From: Streptomyces sp. NBC_00554
GTDB taxonomy: Bacteria; Actinomycetota; Actinomycetes; Streptomycetales; Streptomycetaceae
Assembly (NCBI RefSeq): GCF_041431135.1
Contig: NZ_CP107799.1
Span: 4,588,001 to 4,652,000 of the forward strand
Reading direction: 5' to 3'
Length of the DNA: 64,000 bases
Shown here: positions 18,051-26,098 of the stretch, in pieces
Layout of the letters: every line of letters begins with the position of its first letter
How positions within the stretch are numbered: position 1 is the stretch's first letter
The notes under the pieces: generated by a model
What the model was told of the DNA's origin: nothing
Databases searched by the model: none
What the model saw: the letters and a program-made list of their open reading frames with translations, nothing else
Translations under genes and position numbers: made by a program

Positions 18051-18977
18051 ATGCGCGCGCGATACGGAGTACCCCTGGGAATCACGGCGGTCGGCGCCGC
18101 CGGTCTGTTGTACGCGGCGGGTTTCGAGGCCCGTTCCTTCCGGCTGCGACGGGTGACGGTGCCGGTGCTGCCGCCCGGCATGCGGCCGTTGCGCGTTCTC
18201 CAGCTCTCCGACATCCACATGGTGAGAGGCCAGCGCAAGAAGCAGCGCTGGCTGCGCTCGCTGGCCGGCCTGCGCCCCGACTTCGTCATCAACACCGGGG
18301 ACAACCTCTCCGACCCGGAGGGCGTGCCCGAGGTGCTGGACGCGCTGGGTCCGCTGATGGAGTTCCCGGGGGCGTACGTCTTCGGGTCGAACGACTACTA
18401 CGGCCCCACACTCCGCAACCCCGCCCGGTACTTGTTCGAGAAGGCCCAGGGCAAGCACGGTCTGAACGGCAACAAGCCAGTCGTCGGCGCCGTCCACAAC
18501 CCGTGGGAGGAGCTGCGCGACGGCTTCGACACGGCGGGCTGGCTGAATCTGACGAACACCCGCGGTGAGCTGAAGATCGAGGGCGCCTCCGTGGAGCTGA
18601 CCGGCCTCGACGACCCCCACATCAAGCGGGACCGGTACGCCCGCGTGGCCGGCGGCCCCTCGGAGTCGGCCGACTTCTCGATGGGCGTGGTCCACGCCCC
18701 GTACCTGCGCGCGCTCGACGCGTTCGCCGCGGACGGCTACCCGCTGATACTGGCCGGCCACACCCACGGCGGCCAGATCTGCCTCCCCTTCTACGGCGCC
18801 TTCGTCACCAACTGCGACCTGGACACGGACCGAGTGAAGGGCCTGTCCACGCATACGGCGGAGGGGCGGACGTCGTACATGCACGTGTCGGCGGGATGTG
18901 GGGCCAGCCGGTACACGCCGGTGCGGTTCGCTTGCCCGCCCGAGGCTTCGTTGTTGACGTTGGTGGCGCGGGGGTAG
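18051..18977 (+). CDS. Membrane-associated metallophosphoesterase
   Basis: A 308-residue calcineurin-like phosphoesterase. An N-terminal hydrophobic segment (about residues 5-25) probably anchors it. The metal-site motifs appear in order: LQLSDIHMV (Asp-x-His), INTGDNLSD, VFGSNDYYG (replacing the usual GNHD) and ILAGHTHGGQI. The Asn-Asp of GSNDY keeps the key residues. The family is often linked to UDP-diacylglucosamine or phospholipid cleavage; the substrate here is not known. The start is ATG, 120 bases after the divergent YqeY gene. Confidence 0.87.
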   Translation: MRARYGVPLGITAVGAAGLLYAAGFEARSFRLRRVTVPVLPPGMRPLRVLQLSDIHMVRGQRKKQRWLRSLAGLRPDFVINTGDNLSDPEGVPEVLDALGPLMEFPGAYVFGSNDYYGPTLRNPARYLFEKAQGKHGLNGNKPVVGAVHNPWEELRDGFDTAGWLNLTNTRGELKIEGASVELTGLDDPHIKRDRYARVAGGPSESADFSMGVVHAPYLRALDAFAADGYPLILAGHTHGGQICLPFYGAFVTNCDLDTDRVKGLSTHTAEGRTSYMHVSAGCGASRYTPVRFACPPEASLLTLVARG

Positions 18978-19041
18978 TGGGCCGTAACCCACGCGGGTGA
19001 CCCGTATCGCCCGATTTGTCGATCCGTCCTAGCGTGGGGCC

Positions 19042-19842
19042 ATGATCGCCCCGATACCCAAGGACATACCCGACCTCCCCGCGATACCGGGTATGCCCGC
19101 GCCACCTCCCTCCATCGTCCCCGCGACGGCTGTGGTGGCCCCCTCGCGCCGTCGGCCGGCGGCGGCCTTCCGCATCCTCGTGGCCCTCGCGGCGGCGGCG
19201 GGCGTGGCCATCGACCTGACCCTGGGCAGCCCGGCCCGCGTGCTCAGCTACTTCACGATCCAGAGCAGCCTGCTCGTGGCGGTGGTCTTCGCCGCCTCGG
19301 CCCGGCGGGCGTGGGCGGCCCGCCGGCCACTGCCCGGTGCGGTGACGGGCGGCACCCTGCTCTACATCTCGATCACGGGCCTGGTCTACCACCTGATCCT
19401 GGCGAACCAGTCCGGCGTCTTCTCCATGACGGGGGACGTCGCCCCGCCCACCGGCTGGCAGGCGGTGGCCAACAACCTCCTCCACACGGTGGTACCGATC
19501 GCGGCCGCGGCCGACTGGCTCCTGCTCACCCGCCCCGCCCCGCTGGCCTTCCGCCACGCGGCGACCTGGCTCCTCTATCCCCTCGCGTACCTGACCTTCT
19601 CCCTGGCCCGCGGCGCGATGATGTCGCCGGGCACCCCGGCGCGCTACCTCTACCCCTTCGTGGACGTCGACCAGCACGGCTACCCCGGCGTCCTCGCCAA
19701 CGCACTCCTCCTCGGCCTCGCCTTCTACGCCCTCGCCCTCCTCCTCGTCGCCCTCGACCACATCCGCCCCGACCCGGTCCGCCGCCGCGTCAGACGCCCC
19801 GAAAACCGGATTTCGTCTCCGGCCACCGGTGGGCTAAAGTAA
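19042..19842 (+). CDS. Pr6Pr family membrane protein
   Basis: A 266-residue integral membrane protein with about six hydrophobic segments after a Pro-rich N-terminus. The sequences [28 protein letters not shown] and [13 protein letters not shown] match the Pr6Pr (FAR-17a/AIG1-like) family, whose eukaryotic members are threonine hydrolases of fatty-acid esters; no bacterial role is established. It is the last chromosomal gene before the tRNA that carries the mobile element. Confidence 0.8.
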   Translation: MIAPIPKDIPDLPAIPGMPAPPPSIVPATAVVAPSRRRPAAAFRILVALAAAAGVAIDLTLGSPARVLSYFTIQSSLLVAVVFAASARRAWAARRPLPGAVTGGTLLYISITGLVYHLILANQSGVFSMTGDVAPPTGWQAVANNLLHTVVPIAAAADWLLLTRPAPLAFRHAATWLLYPLAYLTFSLARGAMMSPGTPARYLYPFVDVDQHGYPGVLANALLLGLAFYALALLLVALDHIRPDPVRRRVRRPENRISSPATGGLK

Positions 19843-19870
19843 ACGACGTCGCCGCCAAGGCAGCGACAAT

Positions 19871-19944
19871 CGGGGTGTAGCGCAGCTTGGCAGCGCGCTT
19901 CGTTCGGGACGAAGAGGTCGTGGGTTCAAATCCCGCCACCCCGA
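19871..19944 (+). tRNA. tRNA-Pro (anticodon CGG)
   Basis: A complete cloverleaf: acceptor CGGGGTG with CACCCCG, D stem GCGC, anticodon stem CTTCG/CGAAG around TTCGGGA (anticodon CGG at 19905-19907), five-base variable region, T arm GTGGG-TTCAAAT-CCCGC, discriminator A. CCA is not encoded. The 3' half is the attachment site of the mobile region and remains intact, so the tRNA should still work. Confidence 0.96.
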
Positions 19945-19947
19945 CAG
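19903..19947 (+). other. attL core (45 bp, 3' half of tRNA-Pro)
   Basis: The 45 bases from the anticodon loop through three bases after the tRNA are repeated exactly at 39582-39626 (attR). A diverged copy with six changes lies at 22284-22328. Exact tRNA 3'-end duplication is the signature of tyrosine-integrase elements. Confidence 0.95.
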
Positions 19948-19960
19948 TGAAGTACCAGGT

Positions 19961-19995
19961 CAGGGGCCTGATCCGCTTAGCGGGTCGGGTCCCTG
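19961..19995 (+). terminator. Hairpin after attL (tRNA terminator substitute)
   Basis: A 16-bp stem with three G-T pairs (19961-19976 with 19980-19995) and a TTA loop, followed by GTGGTTT. It is preceded by ACCAGGTCAG, as are the hairpins after the other two att copies. Confidence 0.7.
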
Positions 19996-20025
19996 AGTGG
20001 TTTCCGGGGGTCTCTTGGGAGAAAT

Positions 20026-20056
20026 CTGGGAGAAGATCTTGGACTCCCTCTCCCAG
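20026..20056. repeat. att-proximal palindrome, copy A
   Basis: Inverted repeat CTGGGAGA ... TCTCCCAG, 79 bases after the attL core. It aligns base for base with 22408-22438 and shares CTGGGAGAAGATCTT with 39467-39488. It could be an integrase arm site or a terminator. Confidence 0.65.
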
Positions 20057-20482
20057 ACGTCGCCCAACGACGCTCATGCAACAGCTCGCGCGAACAACCG
20101 TCGGAAACGATGGGGTACATGGCCAACTGGCCAACGAAGGTTCGTCGACGCACCCAATGTGCACCCGCAGGGGCCTCAGCGCGGCGCCGCAATGGCGCAC
20201 ACCAACTGGCGGAGCGGTAGAAACCTCCCTCCCCATCAAGGTCCGCACACGACCTGGGCGCGCGCCGACAGGTGGGAGAACCCGCTGCGGCTGGGACGGT
20301 CGGCACGGATGAGTGCACCGCGGACTAGCGGATCTACGGCCACAGGAGAGTCTGCGATTCCAGTGCCACAATGCAGTGGAGGAGCTACGCTAGCCGCCCA
20401 GGATCTACATGTAGCTCTTTTCGAGAGTCTCGCGATCCTCTATTTTTGCATCCATGTCGACTCGCGGGGGGAATCCGAATCG

Positions 20483-21610
20483 ATGACGAAGATTATTTCC
20501 ATCTTTAACCACAAGGGCGGGGTCAGTAAGACCACGACGACCTTTAACTTGGGTTGGATGCTCGCAGAACTCGGGAAACGCGTAATCATGGTTGACGCGG
20601 ACCCGCAAAGCAATCTCACTGGTGTCGCACTCGGCATGGTTGAACCCCCTCAGCCTGACATCTCGGATGACGCCCAAAGCGAGCGATTCTCTGCGACTCA
20701 GGTAGAAAAAGACGATTTCTTCGAACATAACACCGAGAAGACGCTCTATGGCGCATTGAAGCCAGCGTTTGAATCCGAACCGCGCCTTCTAGAACCAGTC
20801 GACTGTATCGAAATTCCGGAGCGACCCGGCCTCTACATTCTCCCCGGACATCTTCAGCTTGGGGAGTATGAAGTTTCTTTGAGTATTGCCCAGGAACTCT
20901 CGGGGTCCCTTGTCGCTTTGAAGAATATTCCAGGCGCTTTCCACTATCTAATTCATCAGACCGCTGAAGCCCTTGACATCGACTACGTTTTGGTCGACAT
21001 GAGCCCCAGCCTTGGGGCTCTCAACCAAAATATCGTCTGCTCCAGCGACCTGCTATTTGTACCCACCTCGCCCGACTTCTTCTCCATTATGGCTCTCCGC
21101 TCTCTGGCACGGGTTCTACCGCGGTGGAATAGGTGGGCGATCTCCGCCAGCGATAACGAGGTTCTGAGGACTGCCACCTACGCCTTCCCGGCCCCAAAGC
21201 TACGGTACGCGGGGGCAGTGATCCAGAGGTATCGCCTTTATAGGGCTCCCACACAAGACAACCCTTATGGCGACCCCACGGGCCCATTCCAGCAATGGAT
21301 CGATAAGGTTTCTGACGCGCTTCGCGACACCTTCGTTCCCGCACTTAACTCTTCCGGCCTCCTCCTCCCAAAGAGCGTCTATTCTGAAGCTGGAATGTCT
21401 GAGGACCTCGTACTAGGAAAGATTCAGGAATTCAACAGCCTGTTGCCGAAGTCTCAAGACCATCGCGTACCGGTCTTTGCGTTGACACCTGACCAGCTAA
21501 ATCAAGCGGGAGTCGTACTTCAGGGTTCCCTGCGGCAGATCGAAAGCCTTCGAGTAATTTTTCGAGATATCGCGGACAAGATCGTAAAGATTGCGGCGGC
21601 ACAGGGGTAG
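20483..21610 (+). CDS. ParA-like (AAA_31) ATPase
   Basis: A 375-residue ParA/MinD-type ATPase. The deviant Walker A is NHKGGVSKTTTTFN (about residues 9-22), followed by MVDADPQSNLTG and VLVDMSPSLGAL, all typical of the family. The C-terminal third is longer than in plasmid ParA (usually about 250-300 residues). No parB or centromere repeat is nearby. The ATG at 20483 has GGGGGGA ten bases upstream. Seven bases separate its stop from the HEPN-like gene, so they form an operon. Base composition and codon use are less GC-rich than in neighbours, a sign of transfer. It may regulate or sense for the HEPN partner rather than segregate DNA. Confidence 0.85.
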   Translation: MTKIISIFNHKGGVSKTTTTFNLGWMLAELGKRVIMVDADPQSNLTGVALGMVEPPQPDISDDAQSERFSATQVEKDDFFEHNTEKTLYGALKPAFESEPRLLEPVDCIEIPERPGLYILPGHLQLGEYEVSLSIAQELSGSLVALKNIPGAFHYLIHQTAEALDIDYVLVDMSPSLGALNQNIVCSSDLLFVPTSPDFFSIMALRSLARVLPRWNRWAISASDNEVLRTATYAFPAPKLRYAGAVIQRYRLYRAPTQDNPYGDPTGPFQQWIDKVSDALRDTFVPALNSSGLLLPKSVYSEAGMSEDLVLGKIQEFNSLLPKSQDHRVPVFALTPDQLNQAGVVLQGSLRQIESLRVIFRDIADKIVKIAAAQG

Positions 21611-21617
21611 CACTGAA

Positions 21618-22205
21618 ATGACAATTCAGGATGCCGATTCCCTCTTCGTACTGCTCAACAGTAAAGTGGAGGATCTTGAAGCCGTTGCGACATCGCAAGC
21701 AGAAACGGGCAGTGCCGAATCCGCGGAGTCCATCTTTCGAGCCTGCGTCCTGCTAGCGGTGTCGTCCCTGGACGCCTTCGTTCACGAAAAGTCCGTTGAA
21801 ATATATCTGGATCGCCTGGCCAATACTTCCGCTGCCGTACCGAAAATTGCGAGCTACCTCAGAGTCTCCCCCTCTGACCTGCAAACCCCGACCACGGCAA
21901 GCCTCATTAGATATAAACTCTCCTTCAAGACGCTTGTCTCTCCGGAGAAAATCGACGAGGCCATTGATGCCAGCGGGTCTCAATCGAGCACCGTATGGAC
22001 AGATATCGGAATCGCCACGGGAGCGCGAGAGTCCCGGTTGCGGAATGCACTCACACTTCAGGTTGACCGACGGAACCAGATCGCTCATGAAGGGGACTGG
22101 GATCCCGTCGATGTCGCACTGAGACATATTTCGGTATCACACTCGCAAGATTGCAGAAAATGCATCAAAGCTGTGGTTGAGGGGCTCGGGACGCATTGGG
22201 CCTAA
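21618..22205 (+). CDS. HEPN-like domain protein (putative RNase/abortive-infection effector)
   Basis: A 195-residue, largely helical protein. An N-terminal helix pair contains FRACVLLAVSSLDAFVHE (about residues 41-58), as in the RiboL-PSP-HEPN group, and near the C-terminus VDRRNQIAHEGDW supplies the R-x4-H motif (Arg-Asn-Gln-Ile-Ala-His) used for RNA cleavage in HEPN toxins. No other domain is seen. It is the second gene of a two-gene unit with the ParA-like ATPase. Function as a defence or toxin effector is inference from the motif and the island context; a scaffold role is possible. Confidence 0.65.
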   Translation: MTIQDADSLFVLLNSKVEDLEAVATSQAETGSAESAESIFRACVLLAVSSLDAFVHEKSVEIYLDRLANTSAAVPKIASYLRVSPSDLQTPTTASLIRYKLSFKTLVSPEKIDEAIDASGSQSSTVWTDIGIATGARESRLRNALTLQVDRRNQIAHEGDWDPVDVALRHISVSHSQDCRKCIKAVVEGLGTHWA

Positions 22206-22283
22206 TGCCTGGCACGCAGACAAGAGGCCATCGCAGCAGATGAGATACGCACCAGCCCAACGTCGAGTGCCCAGCCGAGTTGC

Positions 22284-22328
22284 TTCGGGACGAAGGGATC
22301 GTGGATCCAGATCCCGCCGCCCCGACAG
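22284..22328 (+). other. Inner, decayed att core
   Basis: Aligns without gaps to the 45-bp attL/attR core with 39 identities; all six differences are transitions. The 5' half of the tRNA is not present here. It lies next to int, where the left end of a self-contained AICE is expected. Confidence 0.8.
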
Positions 22329-22343
22329 GTGCAACACCAGGTC

Positions 22344-22379
22344 AGCCGAGCACGTGCTCACGTGAGTACGTGCTCGGCT
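22344..22379 (+). terminator. Hairpin after inner att core
   Basis: A 12-bp perfect stem AGCCGAGCACGT (22344-22355) with 22368-22379, followed by TTCT; it follows ACCAGGTCAG like the hairpins after attL and attR. It could also end the leftward int transcript. Confidence 0.7.
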
Positions 22380-22407
22380 TTCTGTGTGGATCCCTCCTGG
22401 GTGGAAT

Positions 22408-22438
22408 CCGGGAGAGGACCTTAGAATCTCTCTGCCAG
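22408..22438. repeat. att-proximal palindrome, copy B
   Basis: An imperfect copy of the palindrome at 20026-20056, ending in TCTCTGCCAG, at almost the same distance (79 bases) from its att core and eight bases from the int stop. Confidence 0.6.
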
Positions 22439-22445
22439 ACGACGC

Positions 22446-23960
22446 CTACTGACGCATTCTCAGACGCGCACGCAAAAGGTCGTTAAGCACAGCCACCGGA
22501 GACGTCGGGCACATCGCCAGTCGCGCATCGAGCGCTGCCTCCCACTCAGTGGTGAGAGCCGCCATCAGGTCCTCGCGCATCTGCCGAGTGATGTGCGAGT
22601 AGCGCGCCTGCACCGATCCGTCGATGTGCCCCATCCGCTCATCCATCAGCTTCGGTGGCGTGCGGAACCCCTCCATTCGCGTCTTGTGCGTGTGCCGCAG
22701 CCCGTGAGGAGTCAGCCCCTTCGCAATCGGCGCCCAGCACGCATCGGCCCGCGCTTGCGCTCCTCTCCCCCGCGCCGGCACACCGGGCCAGGGATCGGCG
22801 AGCACGGGCACGGGGCGCGCCTCCTGCGGAGCCTTCTTCGGGTACCAGCCAGAGGCAGCGGGCGTGAAGAGCCACGTGGCGAACCCGTTCCGCCTCCAGT
22901 GCGCGGCCTGGTCGACGGCGCCCCCGCCGCGGGTGAAGCCGAGTGCGTCGATGGCTTCGCGCACTCGGGCTTTGGTTGACTCGGCTACCGCGTCGGGCCG
23001 GTTTAGGACGTTGGACACGGTGCCCGTGGAGACGCCCGCGCGTCTCGCAACGTCCACCACCTTCGCTCCGGTCTCCCCCGTCCGGGAGACTCCCTGCCCA
23101 CGGAACATGTACGTCTTCCCGTGGCACGGGCAGGGGCTCGGTTGGGTGCGAGCTATGTGTCCGGCCCAGAGGCGAGGGAGCCAGGCGGGGGCGTCGATGG
23201 TGCGGTAGCTGTCGTCTTTGGGAGGGCAGCGCTCGAACTCTCCCGAGTCGAGTTCGTAGAGCTGCCATTCCACGCGCACGGCTGCGGGACGAAGGAACTC
23301 GGTCTCCAGCCCCACGATTTCGGCCCAGCGCATACCTGTGTAGCCCTTGGTGACGATGGCGACGAACTCGTCGTCGCGCCCGGAGAGGAGCGAGGCGCGT
23401 TCGGCGATGAGAAGGATGCCGAGTGGATCGGTGACCACCTTTTCCGGTCCGCGGTCACGCGAGCGGCCGGCGCGCTTGCCCCTGCCACGGCGTTTGGTTG
23501 CCGGGTTGGAGCTGATGAGTTCTTCGTCCACCGCGTCTTCCAGGACCAGGTGGAGGGTGCCGCGCCACGTCTTCACGCTCGATACGGCGTACAGGGCCCT
23601 TTCCTTCTTGTCCCAGACGTCGACGTCCGCGCGCTGGATTGATGCGAGCGGGCGCTCCTCGAACTCCGGGAGTAGATGCTCTTCGAGGTGGCGCCGGTAG
23701 TTCTGCATCGTTGATGCGGCAAGGTCTTGCGCCGCGTACCAGCGTGAGGCGTACTCGCCGAATGTGATCTGTCCGGACGCTGGGTCCTTCCATCTGCCTG
23801 AACGGACCTTCGCTTCCTCCGCATCGGCTGCTTGCTTGGCTTCGCGCTTCGTGCGGAAGCGGATTGTGTCCCCGTTGTCGTCAACAACGGTTCCGTACTT
23901 GCCTGTTGAGATCTTGTAGCGGCCACGCCAATACGCGCCGCGGTCCTCCACGAACCCCAT
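22446..23960 (-). CDS. int: Tyrosine integrase with inserted LacI-type HTH
   Basis: A 504-residue site-specific recombinase that integrates and excises the element at tRNA-Pro. An N-terminal AP2-like arm-binding part and a SAM-like core-binding domain (about 65-160) precede the catalytic domain. Catalytic residues: Arg211 in YTGMRWAEI, Lys248 in PKDDSYRTI, His419 and Arg422 in TPHGLRHTH, His445 in RMGHID, and the nucleophile Tyr454 in RYSHITRQ. Between Lys248 and His419, residues about 299-345 form a LacI-family helix-turn-helix (VARRAGVSTGTVSNVLNRP), so the catalytic domain is longer than usual. The ATG at 23960 begins MGFVEDRGAYW. xis lies upstream on the same strand. Confidence 0.95.
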   Translation of the reverse strand: MGFVEDRGAYWRGRYKISTGKYGTVVDDNGDTIRFRTKREAKQAADAEEAKVRSGRWKDPASGQITFGEYASRWYAAQDLAASTMQNYRRHLEEHLLPEFEERPLASIQRADVDVWDKKERALYAVSSVKTWRGTLHLVLEDAVDEELISSNPATKRRGRGKRAGRSRDRGPEKVVTDPLGILLIAERASLLSGRDDEFVAIVTKGYTGMRWAEIVGLETEFLRPAAVRVEWQLYELDSGEFERCPPKDDSYRTIDAPAWLPRLWAGHIARTQPSPCPCHGKTYMFRGQGVSRTGETGAKVVDVARRAGVSTGTVSNVLNRPDAVAESTKARVREAIDALGFTRGGGAVDQAAHWRRNGFATWLFTPAASGWYPKKAPQEARPVPVLADPWPGVPARGRGAQARADACWAPIAKGLTPHGLRHTHKTRMEGFRTPPKLMDERMGHIDGSVQARYSHITRQMREDLMAALTTEWEAALDARLAMCPTSPVAVLNDLLRARLRMRQ

Positions 23961-24029
23961 GCTCCCTCTCAGCGAAATGCGTTGGAGGGAGCCGTAGTTC
24001 GACTCCCCCCAACGCGGTCTTCTTGTTCG

Positions 24030-24350
24030 TCAGGCTGCGTTCCGGGCTCGCCGCGGGCGCCGTGCCCGGAGCTGCACTACAGGTGCTCCCGGGGAGGCGT
24101 ATGTGCGTCGGCGAGTGGAAGTGGCCCTGTTCTCCTGCGTGTTCGTCTGGTCGGGGCGTTCCTCAAGAATGCGGAAGATCTCCTCCACATGGTCCGCGGT
24201 GAAGCGGTAGCCGCTGCCACCCCGGATGAACGGGATACGGCGCCGCCTCGCCTGTTCCTTCACCCACCACTCCGAGCAGTCGAGCGCCTCAGCGATTTCG
24301 GCGGGCGAGTACGTCGGGGGAAGGCGGTGGTTCTTCTGACCCGAGGTCAT
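24030..24350 (-). CDS. xis: Excisionase-like HTH protein
   Basis: A 106-residue protein whose first 65 residues form a MerR/excisionase-type winged helix: YSPAEIAEALDCSEWWVKE, then RRIPFIRGGSGYRFTADHVEEI. The C-terminal tail is Arg/Thr-rich and disordered. Adjacent to int on the same strand, it should direct the integrase towards excision. The ATG start lies just downstream of the iteron region, which might therefore also affect its transcription. Confidence 0.85.
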   Translation of the reverse strand: MTSGQKNHRLPPTYSPAEIAEALDCSEWWVKEQARRRRIPFIRGGSGYRFTADHVEEIFRILEERPDQTNTQENRATSTRRRTYASPGAPVVQLRARRPRRARNAA

Positions 24351-24410
24351 GGCTCCTCTTCGTGAAGTTGAGCGGGCAGGAAGAGGGAGCGCGCCCCCCT
24401 TCCTGTCAGG

Positions 24411-24627
24411 TCCGCTACTTCCGCTACCTCCGCTACCGCCCTGGTCAGGGGCATGATCGAAGTAGCGGATAGAGGTGGCGGTAGCGGATAAGTCCGCTAC
24501 CGGCCCCGGGTGGTGTCGCGGGACCGGTAGCGGATGGGGTAGCGCGGGTAGCGGATGAATCCGGGCTTGCCGCTACCTTTTCTAGGCCTCTGACCTGCTC
24601 GGTAGCGGAGGTAGCGGAAGTAGCGGA
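24411..24627. repeat. GTAGCGGA iteron cluster (candidate replication origin)
   Basis: Eleven exact copies of GTAGCGGA in both orientations: reversed at 24411, 24420, 24429 and 24493; forward at 24462, 24481, 24527, 24548, 24602, 24611 and 24620; plus a partial reverse copy at 24570. The outer triplets have an exact 9-bp spacing and face each other. The cluster lies beside the replication genes and extends into the last codons of the DUF3631 gene. Iterons next to the replication protein are typical origins; the assignment is inference. Confidence 0.8.
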
Positions 24628-25748
24628 CTCTCAGGGGGTGGGGGGCAGTACCGCTCCCACGCGTCGTGCAAGTCCGCGGCGTAGTAGCCCTTCATCACGC
24701 TGCCGCCGGTCTTGATGTTCCGCGCCGTGACCGGGGTGTTGTCGGCGGTCATGTACTCGCGCAGCATCCGCGCCAGGCCGCGGGCATCGAGGGGCTTGCC
24801 GCTCATGTCCGCCCACGGTGCCTCTTCGAGGCTGTGGAGGCGGTCCAGGACGGCGACGGTGGGCAGGCGGTCGATGCCGTTGAACACGGCATCGCGCAGG
24901 TCGGTGAGCAGCCGGATTCCGATGCTGCCCTTGTCCCCGACCTTGGCCGCGTTGACCAGTTCCACGCACGCGGTGCGGGCCCGCTCCGGCCACTCGCCCC
25001 CGGCAGCGTCCGCCACTGCGAGCAGGGGTTCCCAGACGTCCGCGGGCCGGTCGGTGACCTCCGGTGGCAGCGTGGGAAACACCCCGTCGACCAAGTGGCG
25101 TACGGATTCGGCCCAGTTGGAGAGCCGGTCGCGCAGCGCGTTGCCTTCCTTCTCGTGGATGCGCTGCCGGTAGGGCTCCACGTACTCGTTCCGTGCGCGG
25201 CGGCGCATGCGGATGATGACGGAGCGGGTGAGGATCGTGTCCGGCAGTGAACCGAGTCCCGCCATCGCGACCGCGCAGTACGAGGGGAATTCCTGTACCT
25301 GCTGATTGGCTCCGTCTCCGACGCAGCGCCACATGCCCACTCCGCGGCGGTGTCCGGCGTTCAGGAAGCCGCGGAGGGGTTCGTTGTCTCCGGCCTTGGG
25401 CCCGAACACGGTGTCCACTTCGTCGAAGAGGATCGTGGGGCGGGTCTCCAGGGTGGACACGGCGCGGAAGAGCACCGAGGCGGATGCGTTGGCCGCAACG
25501 AGCGGCTTGGGCACCAGGGTTTCGATGATCTCCAGGGCCCGTGACTTCCCCGATCCGGGTTCCGGCGAGAGGAATGCGATGCGGGGGGTGGCGTCGAAGC
25601 TGTCGAGCAGGTGGGCGTGTGCGTTCCACAGCGTGACGGCGACGTAGGCGGCTTCGAGGGGGAAGACGTTGAAGCGTCGGTGGAAGGCTTCGACCTCATC
25701 GAGCAGGGCCGAGCCGTCGGTGGGGTGTGCCGGCGGTTTGGTGGTCAT
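24582..25748 (-). CDS. DUF3631-domain replication protein (AICE)
   Basis: A 388-residue P-loop ATPase starting MTTKPPAHPTDG. The Walker A is SPEPGSGKSRALE (about residues 56-68), Walker B PTILFDEVDTVFG (about 95-107), and the C-terminal half is the helical DUF3631 region with DARGLARMLREY. In AICEs this helicase-like protein acts with Prim-Pol in replication of the excised circle. The ATG at 25748 overlaps the upstream stop by four bases. The C-terminal Pro/Leu repeats come from the iteron DNA that the gene end overlaps. Confidence 0.9.
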   Translation of the reverse strand: MTTKPPAHPTDGSALLDEVEAFHRRFNVFPLEAAYVAVTLWNAHAHLLDSFDATPRIAFLSPEPGSGKSRALEIIETLVPKPLVAANASASVLFRAVSTLETRPTILFDEVDTVFGPKAGDNEPLRGFLNAGHRRGVGMWRCVGDGANQQVQEFPSYCAVAMAGLGSLPDTILTRSVIIRMRRRARNEYVEPYRQRIHEKEGNALRDRLSNWAESVRHLVDGVFPTLPPEVTDRPADVWEPLLAVADAAGGEWPERARTACVELVNAAKVGDKGSIGIRLLTDLRDAVFNGIDRLPTVAVLDRLHSLEEAPWADMSGKPLDARGLARMLREYMTADNTPVTARNIKTGGSVMKGYYAADLHDAWERYCPPPPESPLLPLPPLPSRSEA

Positions 25749-26098
25749 GCCGCGGCCCTCCCTTCCTGGGTGGTGCGGAGCGGGCATGCGTCGCGGTGGG
25801 CGGTGTGGTCGTCGATCAGAGCGAGCACGCGGGCTTTGCCGACGGCGCTGCGGTCCCAGCCGCACAGGCATTTCGAGGTGGCGGTGGGCACGGCGCCGCG
25901 CGGTGCACAGATGTACAGCCACGCGACCGGGTACCGGCCGTCGCCCTGCTGCGGGTCAGAACGAAGAGCCGAAATGACGCCTTCGGCGCCGCCCTTCGAC
26001 TCGCCCACAGCCGGACCGGGATCGGCTTGTACGGCGGCGCGCGGACCGGAGGGAGTGGAAGGGAGGCTCTTCAGTGGGGAGCGGGGAGGGGTGCTCAT
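25745..26098 (-). CDS. Small Cys/His protein between Prim-Pol and DUF3631
   Basis: A 117-residue protein; the first 45 residues are Pro/Ser-rich, and the C-terminal part has SKCLCGWDRSAVG and DDHTAHRDACPLR, a C-x-C ... H-x2-H-x3-C arrangement able to bind zinc. It is coupled on both sides by four-base overlaps, so it is surely translated with the replication genes. No family can be named with confidence. Confidence 0.75.
   Translation of the reverse strand: MSTPPRSPLKSLPSTPSGPRAAVQADPGPAVGESKGGAEGVISALRSDPQQGDGRYPVAWLYICAPRGAVPTATSKCLCGWDRSAVGKARVLALIDDHTAHRDACPLRTTQEGRAAA

Larger units (their letters stand above)
19948..22283. mobile_element. Small tRNA-linked island with ParA-like and HEPN-like genes
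   Basis: A segment between attL and the decayed inner att copy. It has visibly lower GC than its surroundings, carries two co-directional genes and no integrase. Its left end (terminator hairpin, then the palindrome at 20026-20056) matches the layout of the AICE end at 22329-22438, which suggests an older, reduced relative of the AICE. Bases 20057-20482 contain no gene that I can support. Confidence 0.65.

Noticed and set aside
20057-20482. Coding extension of the ParA-like gene back to 19997
   Set aside because: The extra N-terminal part is translated tRNA-flank and palindrome sequence; ParA proteins begin just before the Walker A motif, as MTKIISIFNHKGG does here.
22284-22328. Second tRNA-Pro gene
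   Set aside because: Only the 3' half resembles the tRNA, with six changes; no acceptor 5' strand or D arm exists, so it is an att relic.
24411-24627. CRISPR array
   Set aside because: The 8-base repeats occur in both orientations with irregular spacing; there are no unique spacers of 30-40 bases and no cas genes.
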